Positions 12,449 to 25,077 of a DNA stretch of 64,000 nucleotides are shown one piece after another. The notes beneath the pieces are model-generated. The model was not told the origin of the DNA. It searched no databases and worked only from the letters and a program-made list of their open reading frames with translations. The number at the start of each line of letters is the position of its first letter. Position 1 is the first letter of the stretch. The DNA is from Ascidia mentula. Lineage: Eukaryota; Chordata; Ascidiacea; Phlebobranchia; Ascidiidae. The translations under genes and the position numbers were made by a program. The stretch covers positions 4,526,001 to 4,590,000 of the forward strand of contig OX387198.1 of the NCBI GenBank assembly GCA_947561715.1. Direction: 5' to 3'.

Positions 12449-14282
12449 TAACAAATTTGAAATTAAGGTACCGGATGACCTTCAAATCGCCGATTGAAGA
12501 CGACCCGCTTTGAGCGAATCAGCAGCGTAATGGCGTAATGTCGGCATGCGAAAAACTTCCTTATTAAAACAATTCTGCCCGGCGTTCTCGCAATAGGTGC
12601 CAATATTGACCAATATCAAGAGAACGGAAATTTAATTCTCTACAACATGCAATTAACAAATTTGAAATTAAGGTGCCGGATGACCTTCAAATCGCCGATT
12701 GAAGACGCCCCGGTTTGAGCGAATCAGCAGCGTAATGGCGTAATGTCGGCATGCGAAAAACTTCCCTATTAAAACAATTCTGCTCGGCGTTCTGGCAATA
12801 GGTGCCAATATTGACCAATATCAAGAGAACGGAAATTTAATTCTCTACAACATGCAATTAACAAATTTGAAATTAAGGTGCCGGATGACCTTCAAATCGC
12901 CGATTGAAGACGACCCGCTTTGAGCGAATCAGCAGCGTAATGGCGTAATGTCGGCATGCGAAAAACTTCCCTATTAAAACAATTCTGCTCGGCGTTCTGG
13001 CAATAGGTGCCAATATTGACTAATATCAAGAGAACGGAAATTTAATTCTCTACAACATGCAATTAACAAATTTGAAATTAAGGTGCCGGATGACCTTCAA
13101 ATCGCCGATTGAAGACGACCCGCTTTGAGCGAATCAGCAGCGTAATGGCGTAATGGCGTAATGTCGGCATGCGAAAAACTTCCCTATTAAAACAATTCTG
13201 CTCGGCGTTCTCGCAATAGGTGCCAATATTGACCAATATCAAGAGAACGGAAATTTAATTCTCTACAACATGCAATTAACAAATTTGAAATTAAGGTGCC
13301 GGATGACCTTCAAATCGCCGATTGAAGACGACCCGCTTTGAGCGAATCAGCAGCATAATGGCGTAATGTCGGCATGCGAAAAACTTCCCTATTAAAACAA
13401 TTCTGCTCGGCGTTCTGGCAATAGGTGCCAATATTGACCAATATCAAGAGAACGGAAATTTAATTCTCTACAACATGCAATTAACAAATTTGAAATTAAG
13501 GTGCCGGATGACCTTCAAATCGCCGATTGAAGACGACCCGCTTTGAGCGAATCAGCGGCGTAATGGCGTAATGTCGGCATGCGAAAAACTTCCCTATTAA
13601 AACAATTCTGCTCGGCGTTCTCGCAATAGGTGCCAATATTGACCAATATCAAGAGAACGGAAATTTAATTCTCTACAACATGCAATTAACAAATTTGAAA
13701 TTAAGGGGCCGGATGACCTTCAAATCGCCGATTGAAGACGACCCGCTTTGAGCGAATCAGCAGCGTAATGGCGTAATGTCGGCATGCGAAAAACTTCCCT
13801 ATTAAAACAATTCTGCTCGGCGTTCTGGCAATAGGTGCCAATATTGACCAATATCAAGAGAACGGAAATTTAATTCTCTACAACATGCAATTAACAAATT
13901 TGAAATTAAGGTGCCGGATGACCTTCAAATCGCCGATTGAAGACGACCCGCTTTGAGCGAATCAGCAGCGTAATGGCGTAATGTCGGCATGCGAAAAACT
14001 TCCCTATTAAAACAATTCTGCTCGGCGTTCTGGCAATAGGTGCCAATATTGACCAATATCAAGAGAACGGAAATTTAATTCTCTACAACATGCAATTAAC
14101 AAATTTGAAATTAAGGTGCCGGATGACCTTCAAATCGCCGATTGAAGACGACCCGCTTTGAGCGAATCAGCAGCGTAATGGCGTAATGTCGGCATGCGAA
14201 AAACTTCCCTATTAAAACAATTCTGCTCGGCGTTCTCGCAATAGGTGCCAATATTGACCAATATCAAGAGAACGGAAATTTA

Positions 14283-15644
14283 TTTATTGTTTCCTAATAC
14301 ATATTTTGCTATATTTATGTGTAGCTGATGGATTGTTTTCTTCATTTCTTTGTCATGTGCTGTTCAGATAAAATTGCAAATGGAACAAAATAAAAAGGTA
14401 TGTAAGATGCACAATGCTTTATGTTGGTTTATTACATAAGTTACACACTTACTAAAATATGTTTATTGGTGTAATAACAACTTATTTATGTGTTGCATTA
14501 TTTTTTGGGGAAAACAGACCTGTACAGTAAAACCTGCTGAATGCATGAACCAAGTGTAGCACAGTCTGGACTGAAGGACCAAACTTGATTACACCATAAG
14601 CCTTCTAAATTTATAACTTTGGCAGTATGCAAGTACAACATGTGTTCAATCACATTTGCACATATCAGCAAACTTGGCAATAATACACCACTTTATTTGT
14701 AAAAAATTGTATTTGTTAAATTCCGGGGCCGGGCCACGTAGCAGCCTTCGACATGCTACAAAATGTTGATTTGCGGACTGCAGTTTGTACACCCTTGGTG
14801 TAAACAAATACAAAACATTTTTGCTACATGTTTAGATGATGGATTGCTTTCTACATTTCTTTTTCATGTGCTCTTTGGATAAAATGGCAACAAATTTTAG
14901 AGGTATGTGACATATATAACGCTAAATACTATTTTTTCCAATACACACAAACATATTTATTTACTGTTTATCCTGTGACATCTGTTGCATAATTTATTTC
15001 TGTGACAAAATACTTTAAAAAAAATATGCTCTATTTTCTGTGCAGGTCGTGATTCATTTCTTCACTGTTCAGTTCGAAAAAAAAGGAAAAGTTGAATTGT
15101 GATGGTTACTTTTGAGGAAAAAAAAAATTGAAAATGTAGTGTAATTCATACTACACCTGACAAATTCCTGCAAATGTGTCATTGATAGGGGAGTCAGGAG
15201 ATAATAGGAGGGAGGTTATTAAAAAATTTTCATGTTAGGTACCACGAATCCATACGGGTTGATAAACTTTTCGGTATCTGAGATCAAATCCTAATAGAAT
15301 GCAACAGTACGGTCAAACGATAACGCGCGAAATATGTCCTCATCAACGTCAATGCGTCATAAGGGACAAACAAAAAGAAAGGCAATCTTCGACCAAAACG
15401 AATTTCAATGCCAGGACCAAACTTTATTTTATGAAAATAGGACTAAAGACCGCATATCAGCAACTCTATTAAAATAGTTTTGCCCGCGGGGATTGCCCGT
15501 CTTGTACTCCTGCGTCATAGAGATTCTCAGTTTCGTCACAAGGCAACCGGTGATGCATTGGGGTCAATTTTCTGGTTGAATGAGCAAGAAGTCACGTGGT
15601 ATAGCGATTTTCAGCGTGTTAGGTGCAGTTTTAGTGCATTTTTT
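14283..15644. other. Unique central spacer of the foldback element
   Basis: AT-rich and non-repetitive, with no ORF that looks like a transposase or any known domain. The last part (about 15480-15640) is more GC-rich and runs into the right array. It includes TGTACAGTAAAACC-type and poly-T stretches but no recognisable gene. It would form the loop if the two arms paired. Confidence 0.55.
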
Positions 15645-18600
15645 GTTTTAATAGGGAAGTTTTTCGCATGCCGGCATTACGCCATTACGCTGCTGATTCG
15701 CTCAAAGCGGGTCGTCTTCAATCGGCGATTTGAAGGTCATCCGGCACCTTAATTTCAAATTTGTTAATTGCATGTTGTAGAGAATTAAATTTCCGTTCTC
15801 TTGATATTGGTCAATATTGGCACCTATTGCGAGAACGCCGAGCAGAATTGTTTTAATAGGGAAGTTTTTCGCATGCCGACATTACGCCATTACGCTGCTG
15901 ATTCGCTCAAAGCGGGTCGTCTTCAATCGGCGATTTGAAGGTCATCCGGCACCTTAATTTCAAATTTGTTAATTGCATGTTGTAGAGAATTAAATTTCCG
16001 TTCTCTTGATATTGGTCAATATTGGCACCTGTTGCCAGAACGCCGAGCAGAATTGTTTTAGTAGGGAAGTTTTTCGCATGCCGGCATTACGCCATTACGC
16101 TGCTGATTCGCTCAAAGCGGGTCGTCTTCAATCGGCGATTTGAAGGTCATCCGGCACCTTAATTTCAAATTTGTTAATTGCATGTTGTAGAGAATTAAAT
16201 TTCCGTTCTCTTGATATTGGTCAATATTGGCACCTATTGCGAGAACGCCGAGCAGAATTGTTTTAATAGGGAAGTTTTTCGCATGCCGACATTACGCCAT
16301 TACGCTGCTGATTCGCTCAAAGCGGGTCGTCTTCAATCGGCGATTTGAAGGTCATCCGGCACCTTAATTTCAAATTTGTTAATTGCATGTTGTAGAGAAT
16401 TAAATTTCCGTTCTCTTGATATTGGTCAATATTGGCACCTGTTGCCAGAACGCCGAGCAGAATTGTTTTAGTAGGGAAGTTTTTCGCATGCCGGCATTAC
16501 GCCATTACGCTGCTGATTCGCTCAAAGCGGGTCGTCTTCAATCGGCGATTTGAAGGTCATCCGGCACCTTAATTTCAAATTTGTTAATTGCATGTTGTAG
16601 AGAATTAAATTTCCGTTCTCTTGATATTGGTCAATATTGGCACCTATTGCCAGAACGCCGAGCAGAATTGTTTTAATAGGGAAGTTTTTCGCATGCCGAC
16701 ATTACGCCATTACGCTGCTGATTCGCTCAAAGCGGGTCGTCTTCAATCGGCGATTTGAAGGTCATCCGGCACCTTAATTTCAAATTTGTTAATTGCATGT
16801 TGTAGAGAATTAAATTTCCGTTCTCTTGATATTGGTCAATATTGGCACCTATTGCGAGAACGCCGAGCAGAATTGTTTTAGTAGGGAAGTTTTTCGCATG
16901 CCGACATTACGCCATTACGCTGCTGATTCGCTCAAAGCGGGTCGTCTTCAATCGGCGATTTGAAGGTCATCCGGCACCTTAATTTCAAATTTGTTAATTG
17001 CATGTTGTAGAGAATTAAATTTCCGTTCTCTTGATATTGGTCAATATTGGCACCTCTTGCGAGAACGCCGAGCAGAATTGTTTTAATAGGGAAGTTTTTC
17101 GCATGCCGACATTACGCCATTACGCTGCTGATTCGCTCAAAGCGGGTCGTCTTCAATCGGCGATTTGAAGGTCATCCGGCACCTTAATTTCAAATTTGTT
17201 AATTGCATGTTGTAGAGAATTAAATTTCCGTTCTCTTGATATTGGTCAATATTGGCACCTGTTGCCAGAACGCCGAGCAGAATTGTTTTAGTAGGGAAGT
17301 TTTTCGCATGCCGGCATTACGCCATTACGCTGCTGATTCGCTCAAAGCGGGTCGTCTTCAATCGGCGATTTGAAGGTCATCCGGCACCTTAATTTCAAAT
17401 TTGTTAATTGCATGTTGTAGAGAATTAAATTTCCGTTCTCTTGATATTGGTCAATATTGGCACCTATTGCCAGAACGCCGAGCAGAATTGTTTTAATAGG
17501 GAAGTTTTTCGCATGCCGACATTACGCCATTACGCTGCTGATTCGCTCAAAGCGGGTCGTCTTCAATCGGCGATTTGAAGGTCATCCGGCACCTTAATTT
17601 CAAATTTGTTAATTGCATGTTGTAGAGAATTAAATTTCCGTTCTCTTGATATTGGTCAATATTGGCACCTGTTGCCAGAACGCCGAGCAGAATTGTTTTA
17701 GTAGGGAAGTTTTTCGCATGCCGGCATTACGCCATTACGCTGCTGATTCGCTCAAAGCGGGTCGTCTTCAATCGGCGATTTGAAGGTCATCCGGCACCTT
17801 AATTTCAAATTTGTTAATTGCATGTTGTAGAGAATTAAATTTCCGTTCTCTTGATATTGGTCAATATTGGCACCTATTGCGAGAACGCCGAGCAGAATTG
17901 TTTTAATAGGGAAGTTTTTCGCATGCCGACATTACGCCATTACGCTGCTGATTCGCTCAAAGCGGGTCGTCTTCAATCGGCGATTTGAAGGTCATCCGGC
18001 ACCTTAATTTCAAATTTGTTAATTGCATGTTGTAGAGAATTAAATTTCCGTTCTCTTGATATTGGTCAATATTGGCACCTGTTGCCAGAACGCCGAGCAG
18101 AATTGTTTTAGTAGGGAAGTTTTTCGCATGCCGGCATTACGCCATTACGCTGCTGATTCGCTCAAAGCGGGTCGTCTTCAATCGGCGATTTGAAGGTCAT
18201 CCGGCACCTTAATTTCAAATTTGTTAATTGCATGTTGTAGAGAATTAAATTTCCGTTCTCTTGATATTGGTCAATATTGGCACCTATTGCGAGAACGCCG
18301 AGCAGAATTGTTTTAATAGGGAAGTTTTTCGCATGCCGACATTACGCCATTACGCTGCTGATTCGCTCAAAGCGGGTCGTCTTCAATCGGCGATTTGAAG
18401 GTCATCCGGCACCTTAATTTCAAATTTGTTAATTGCATGTTGTAGAGAATTAAATTTCCGTTCTCTTGATATTGGTCAATATTGGCACCTGTTGCCAGAA
18501 CGCCGAGCAGAATTGTTTTAGTAGGGAAGTTTTTCGCATGCCGGCATTACGCCATTACGCTGCTGATTCGCTCAAAGCGGGTCGTCTTCAATCGGCGATT

Positions 18601-21600
18601 TGAAGGTCATCCGGCACCTTAATTTCAAATTTGTTAATTGCATGTTGTAGAGAATTAAATTTCCGTTCTCTTGATATTGGTCAATATTGGCACCTATTGC
18701 CAGAACGCCGAGCAGAATTGTTTTAATAGGGAAGTTTTTCGCATGCCGACATTACGCCATTACGCTGCTGATTCGCTCAAAGCGGGTCGTCTTCAATCGG
18801 CGATTTGAAGGTCATCCGGCACCTTAATTTCAAATTTGTTAATTGCATGTTGTAGAGAATTAAATTTCCGTTCTCTTGATATTGGTCAATATTGGCACCT
18901 ATTGCGAGAACGCCGAGCAGAATTGTTTTAGTAGGGAAGTTTTTCGCATGCCGACATTACGCCATTACGCTGCTGATTCGCTCAAAGCGGGTCGTCTTCA
19001 ATCGGCGATTTGAAGGTCATCCGGCACCTTAATTTCAAATTTGTTAATTGCATGTTGTAGAGAATTAAATTTCCGTTCTCTTGATATTGGTCAATATTGG
19101 CACCTCTTGCGAGAACGCCGAGCAGAATTGTTTTAATAGGGAAGTTTTTCGCATGCCGACATTACGCCATTACGCTGCTGATTCGCTCAAAGCGGGTCGT
19201 CTTCAATCGGCGATTTGAAGGTCATCCGGCACCTTAATTTCAAATTTGTTAATTGCATGTTGTAGAGAATTAAATTTCCGTTCTCTTGATATTGGTCAAT
19301 ATTGGCACCTGTTGCCAGAACGCCGAGCAGAATTGTTTTAGTAGGGAAGTTTTTCGCATGCCGGCATTACGCCATTACGCTGCTGATTCGCTCAAAGCGG
19401 GTCGTCTTCAATCGGCGATTTGAAGGTCATCCGGCACCTTAATTTCAAATTTGTTAATTGCATGTTGTAGAGAATTAAATTTCCGTTCTCTTGATATTGG
19501 TCAATATTGGCACCTATTGCCAGAACGCCGAGCAGAATTGTTTTAATAGGGAAGTTTTTCGCATGCCGACATTACGCCATTACGCTGCTGATTCGCTCAA
19601 AGCGGGTCGTCTTCAATCGGCGATTTGAAGGTCATCCGGCACCTTAATTTCAAATTTGTTAATTGCATGTTGTAGAGAATTAAATTTCCGTTCTCTTGAT
19701 ATTGGTCAATATTGGCACCTATTGCGAGAACGCCGAGCAGAATTGTTTTAGTAGGGAAGTTTTTCGCATGCCGACATTACGCCATTACGCTGCTGATTCG
19801 CTCAAAGCGGGTCGTCTTCAATCGGCGATTTGAAGGTCATCCGGCACCTTAATTTCAAATTTGTTAATTGCATGTTGTAGAGAATTAAATTTCCGTTCTC
19901 TTGATATTGGTCAATATTGGCACCTCTTGCGAGAACGCCGAGCAGAATTGTTTTAATAGGGAAGTTTTTCGCATGCCGACATTACGCCATTACGCTGCTG
20001 ATTCGCTCAAAGCGGGTCGTCTTCAATCGGCGATTTGAAGGTCATCCGGCACCTTAATTTCAAATTTGTTAATTGCATGTTGTAGAGAATTAAATTTCCG
20101 TTCTCTTGATATTGGTCAATATTGGCACCTGTTGCCAGAACGCCGAGCAGAATTGTTTTAGTAGGGAAGTTTTTCGCATGCCGGCATTACGCCATTACGC
20201 TGCTGATTCGCTCAAAGCGGGTCGTCTTCAATCGGCGATTTGAAGGTCATCCGGCACCTTAATTTCAAATTTGTTAATTGCATGTTGTAGAGAATTAAAT
20301 TTCCGTTCTCTTGATATTGGTCAATATTGGCACCTATTGCCAGAACGCCGAGCAGAATTGTTTTAATAGGGAAGTTTTTCGCATGCCGACATTACGCCAT
20401 TACGCTGCTGATTCGCTCAAAGCGGGTCGTCTTCAATCGGCGATTTGAAGGTCATCCGGCACCTTAATTTCAAATTTGTTAATTGCATGTTGTAGAGAAT
20501 TAAATTTCCGTTCTCTTGATATTGGTCAATATTGGCACCTATTGCGAGAACGCCGAGCAGAATTGTTTTAGTAGGGAAGTTTTTCGCATGCCGACATTAC
20601 GCCATTACGCTGCTGATTCGCTCAAAGCGGGTCGTCTTCAATCGGCGATTTGAAGGTCATCCGGCACCTTAATTTCAAATTTGTTAATTGCATGTTGTAG
20701 AGAATTAAATTTCCGTTCTCTTGATATTGGTCAATATTGGCACCTATTGCGAGAACGCCGAGCAGAATTGTTTTAATAGGGAAGTTTTTCGCATGCCGAC
20801 ATTACGCCATTACGCTGCTGATTCGCTCAAAGCGGGTCGTCTTCAATCGGCGATTTGAAGGTCATCCGGCACCTTAATTTCAAATTTGTTAATTGCATGT
20901 TGTAGAGAATTAAATTTCCGTTCTCTTGATATTGGTCAATATTGGCACCTGTTGCCAGAACGCCGAGCAGAATTGTTTTAGTAGGGAAGTTTTTCGCATG
21001 CCGGCATTACGCCATTACGCTGCTGATTCGCTCAAAGCGGGTCGTCTTCAATCGGCGATTTGAAGGTCATCCGGCACCTTAATTTCAAATTTGTTAATTG
21101 CATGTTGTAGAGAATTAAATTTCCGTTCTCTTGATATTGGTCAATATTGGCACCTATTGCGAGAACGCCGAGCAGAATTGTTTTAATAGGGAAGTTTTTC
21201 GCATGCCGACATTACGCCATTACGCTGCTGATTCGCTCAAAGCGGGTCGTCTTCAATCGGCGATTTGAAGGTCATCCGGCACCTTAATTTCAAATTTGTT
21301 AATTGCATGTTGTAGAGAATTAAATTTCCGTTCTCTTGATATTGGTCAATATTGGCACCTATTGCGAGAACGCCGAGCAGAATTGTTTTAGTAGGGAAGT
21401 TTTTCGCATGCCGACATTACGCCATTACGCTGCTGATTCGCTCAAAGCGGGTCGTCTTCAATCGGCGATTTGAAGGTCATCCGGCACCTTAATTTCAAAT
21501 TTGTTAATTGCATGTTGTAGAGAATTAAATTTCCGTTCTCTTGATATTGGTCAATATTGGCACCTATTGCCAGAACGCCGAGCAGAATTGTTTTAATAGG

Positions 21601-22650
21601 GAAGTTTTTCGCATGCCGACATTACGCCATTACGCTGCTGATTCGCTCAAAGCGGGTCGTCTTCAATCGGCGATTTGAAGGTCATCCGGCACCTTAATTT
21701 CAAATTTGTTAATTGCATGTTGTAGAGAATTAAATTTCCGTTCTCTTGATATTGGTCAATATTGGCACCTATTGCGAAAACGCCGAGCAGAATTGTTTTA
21801 ATAGGGAAGTTTTTCGCATGCCGACATTACGCCATTACGCTGCTGATTCGCTCAAAGCGGGTCGTCTTCAATCGGCGATTTGAAGGTCATCCGGCACCTT
21901 AATTTCAAATTTGTTAATTGCATGTTGTAGAGAATTAAATTTCCGTTCTCTTGATATTGGTCAATATTGGCACCTATTGCGAGAACGCCGAGCAGAATTG
22001 TTTTAGTAGGGAAGTTTTTCGCATGCCGACATTACGCCATTACGCTGCTGATTCGCTCAAAGCGGGTCGTCTTCAATCGGCGATTTGAAGGTCATCCGGC
22101 ACCTTAATTTCAAATTTGTTAATTGCATGTTGTAGAGAATTAAATTTCCGTTCTCTTGATATTGGTCAATATTGGCACCTATTGCGAGAACGCCGAGCAG
22201 AATTGTTTTAATAGGGAAGTTTTTCGCATGCCGACATTACGCCATTACGCTGCTGATTCGCTCAAAGCGGGTCGTCTTCAATCGGCGATTTGAAGGTCAT
22301 CCGGCACCTTAATTTCAAATTTGTTAATTGCATGTTGTAGAGAATTAAATTTCCGTTCTCTTGATATTGGTCAATATTGGCACCTGTTGCCAGAACGCCG
22401 AGCAGAATTGTTTTAATAGGGAAGTTTTTCGCATGCCGACATTACGCCATTACGCTGCTGATTCGCTCAAAGCGGGTCGTCTTCAATCGGCGATTTGAAG
22501 GTCATCCGGCACCTTAATTTCAAATTTGTTAATTGCATGTTGTAGAGAATTAAATTTCCGTTCTCTTGATATTGGTCAATATTGGCACCTATTGCCAGAA
22601 CGCCGAGCAGAATTCTTTGTATTAGACTAGTTTTTCGCATGCCGCCATTA
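15645..22650 (-). repeat. Right-arm 205-bp tandem repeat array with higher-order structure
   Basis: About 34 copies of the left-arm unit in reverse complement, marked by GCATGCC at 205-bp spacing (15666, 15871 and so on). Three diagnostic sites (a/g/c ttgc g/c ag; tttta a/g tagg; gcc g/a g/a catt) sort units into types A-E. In order from 15.8 kb they read A B A B C D E B C B A B A B C D E B C D E B C D A B A D C A D A B. The nine-unit block A B A B C D E B C occurs twice, 2,050 bp apart, and a four-unit B C D E period recurs. This is the signature of unequal exchange or segmental amplification. Confidence 0.88.
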
Positions 22651-22878
22651 TGCTGAATCGCAAAACCAGGCGATTTTTTTAATTCGCGATTTTTTTGATT
22701 GATACAGCTGCGGAAAATGTTGTTCAAATGTTTTTTGAGGTTTGATCTGCTTGCTCATCTCTGTAATTTGATTCTAATCAAAAAAAAAACAATTTTTGAG
22801 TAAATGCCTGTTGTACCTTGTAGAATGTGGCAAATTTGCAAAATTATTCTGCCAGAATTCTGCCAGAATGAGGGTGGT

Positions 22879-22886
22879 GCTTTTTC
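22879..22886. repeat. Target-site duplication, right copy
   Basis: GCTTTTTC, identical to 10729..10736, immediately follows the inverted terminus ending gagggtggt. Confidence 0.85.
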
Positions 22887-23529
22887 TACTTGTCGTACAT
22901 CTACTATGTGTCTGCTCATGCATGACGTATGTTGTGACGTACGCTAGTCGTTGGAGCGTAGAATAATAGTACTTTTTTGATGAAAAGTAATAGAAATTTT
23001 TTTGCATAAAAGCGATGTCGTACAGCCTTGTCAATTGTTTCAATTCATATTCTTCGTTATTTAATTGTAATTTTAACTCTTTAACTACTTAAAAGCGCCT
23101 GTCTCAAAAAAATTTGGTGGTTGCTAACTTTTCAAGCATAATGGGTGATTCCAATGTTGGCAACCTGTTCATTGTATTCATCAATTAACCTACTGTATTG
23201 TTATTTAAGTTTACTTTATCGTTTACAAACCTATCTACGTGATGTATTTAGTTACATCGATTTTTAACTAAAGTCAAGAACTTGCGAGATCGTTACAAAC
23301 CCCTAAAGTTTTCGAATTTAGCCATATTCCGCAGTACAAATGCATTATCTTATTGCACGTATTTTCATTTAAAGATTTAAATTTAATTCAAAAATTTGTA
23401 GTCGTTTGATAAAAGTAACTTTTGTGTTAACGGTGCTTGCGTGACCGCGGGTGCTTTCCCTGAACGGAATTTGAAAAAAAATGATAAAGAAGAAAACATG
23501 TTTATGTTTTTGCCATAATAACATTCAGT
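22887..23529. promoter_or_regulatory. Former bidirectional promoter region of SLC35B2 and LIPT1
   Basis: Before insertion of the foldback element the start codons of SLC35B2 (minus) and LIPT1 (plus) would have been only about 690 bp apart, so this stretch plus 10693..10736 probably formed a shared divergent promoter. It is AT-rich and no unmistakable TATA box or other site was identified. It now serves LIPT1 directly, while SLC35B2 is separated from it by 12 kb. Confidence 0.5.
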
Positions 23530-25077
23530 ATGTTATTCAAAGTGCGGTCGCAAAAACTATTTAGCACTGTGCTCGCTGCGTCACCTGCAATTTTATCCTT
23601 ACGTGGCTTATCCCAAAAGAAGTGTGTTATTTACCACACCGGAAATGTGAATCCCTACGAAAATCTTGCGTTTGAGCAATGGTTGTACGAAAATGAAAGT
23701 TTTGTCGAAAAGGACGGTCTCTTTGTCTGGAGAAATGAGCCTTGTGTGGTGATAGGCCGACACCAAAATCCATGGAAAGAGACACATGTTCCATGTATGC
23801 TGTGAATAAGTGATGCATCTGTAGATACAAGTTCCCTAATTTACTTTAGTAATCCTTACAATACCTTTGTGGGCATTGTGAGTATATGTTTAAGTGCTTG
23901 CATTTTTTCTGATTAGTTTTCTGATATTAGGTAATGCTTACATTGCTTACAACGCAACAGGATTTTGGATGGAGAGCATTACTAACTGTCTGCTGTATAG
24001 TGAACATAGAATATGCATTTGCTGTGTAAACTATTTTGTTTATGCTGTACTAAGTCAGTTATATCTTTACAGTACTCAACAAGGACAATGTCAAACTGTG
24101 TCGTCGTAGCAGCGGTGGTGGGGCAGTTTATCACGATCTTGGAAATGTCAACTTCACTTTTTTCACTGACAGAGCAAGTTACGTCAGAAAACCAAATCTT
24201 CAAACAATTGTTGATGGAATTTTGAACAAATGGCCCCACACCGATCTCTCCATTAATTGCAGACATGACATCATGTTGAAAGAAATGTATGAGTACACTG
24301 GAGTGTGTTTGAGAATAGTAAAGAGATAAACCTGAAAGCCTACATAACGCATGTTTTCTTGGTATTAGAACAACAAATATGAACAGTTAATGTCCTTATA
24401 AAACCAACAAAAATGATACACTTCCGTTTAACTGGGTTTTACAAAATGTACTTTTGTTTTCTAGTTTCAAAATATCTGGATCTTCGGCAAAACTGGGGCC
24501 GAAAACTGCTTACCACCATTGTACATTGCTAGTGAACTCGGACAAAGATAATTTGTTGAAATACCTGACCAGCAAACCTTTCAGTTTCCATTGCAAATCA
24601 ACTGAAAGCATCAGGTCTTCTGTATCGAATTTATGTGACGAAAACCCTTTGATAAGTTTCGAGGATGTGAGAAACTGTGTGTCGGAGAGTTATGCCTCCA
24701 AGCATGTCGAGTCACAAGTTTTTGCAGTGGAAGACATGTATAAAGATCCAGTGGTGCAAAAAATTTCAAGCACACTACAAGAGTGGGACTGGCAGTTTGG
24801 CAAGACGCCTTATTTTAGCATAGAAAAAGAGTTCTTTTCAGATAAATTAGGTTTGATTGCCATATTGGTCTCAATTAAACATGGAATTATAGATGATATA
24901 TCAATAAAATCAACTAAACTAAATGCTGATATTACAAGGGATTTTTCGGAATTGTTAGTTGGTGTTCGGTTTTCATATAGTGATGTTTTTAGTGTAATGA
25001 AAGACAATGAATTTGGTATCAATCCACTTAAACAGTTCAATTTTTTATCTAAAGCTGTTATGCAGTTTTTATGTTAA
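23530..25077 (+). CDS. LIPT1: Lipoyltransferase 1, mitochondrial
   Basis: Three exons: 23530..23794, 24073..24286 and 24465..25077 (1092 nt, 363 aa; the human protein is 373 aa). It belongs to the lipoate-protein ligase A/B (BPL_LplA_LipB) family, which transfers lipoyl groups to the E2 subunits of 2-oxoacid dehydrogenases in mitochondria. The N-terminus is basic and serine/leucine-rich, consistent with a targeting peptide. Family motifs in order are NPYENLAFEQWLY, VVIGRHQNPW, the RRSSGGGAVYHDLGNVNFTF lipoyl-binding loop split across exons 1 and 2, FKISGSSAKLG, TAYHHCTLLV and WDWQFGKTPYFS. Exon junctions align with the human protein without gaps. An AATAAA lies at 25180, about 100 nt past the stop. 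Its gene is divergent from SLC35B2. Confidence 0.93.

Larger units (their letters stand above)
10966..14282 (+). repeat. Left-arm 205-bp tandem repeat array
   Basis: The unit is marked by GGCATGCGAAAAAC recurring at 11178, 11383, 11588 and 11793, exactly 205 bp apart. It continues to 14282, interrupted once by a 327-bp insertion (12108..12434). Each unit includes a gcgtaatggcgtaatg duplication, a run that reads gccaatattgaccaatatc, and sites that vary between copies (gttctGgc or gttctCgc). A 9-bp extra copy of ggcgtaatg occurs near 13150. ORFs in the array are by-products of the repeat. Confidence 0.92.
10737..22878. mobile_element. Giant foldback transposon with tandem-repeat arms
   Basis: The element is 12,142 bp and bounded by 8-bp direct repeats. 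Both ends carry a unique inverted terminal segment of about 230 bp beginning ACCACCCTCATTCTGGCAG, with a short internal tandem of the TTCTGGCAGAA motif; the two copies differ by only a few bases. Inside lie arrays of a 205-bp unit, head-to-tail on the left (about 15 units) and in reverse complement on the right (about 34 units). A non-repetitive spacer of about 1.36 kb separates them. No transposase is visible, so it is non-autonomous. The architecture recalls Drosophila FB and sea-urchin TU elements, but I recognise no sequence family. An 8-bp duplication would suit hAT-like or P-like enzymes; this is inference. Confidence 0.88.

Noticed and set aside
15480..15752. A 90-codon plus-strand ORF at the inner edge of the right array
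   Set aside because: It runs from spacer into the 205-bp repeat and has no domain character; repeats create such ORFs by chance.
10966..22650. CRISPR array
   Set aside because: The repeats are contiguous 205-bp units with no variable spacers, in a eukaryotic genome.
22467..22727. An 86-codon minus-strand ORF at the right end of the element, mirrored at the left end
   Set aside because: It lies wholly in the array and terminal repeat and reflects the inverted sequence, not a gene.
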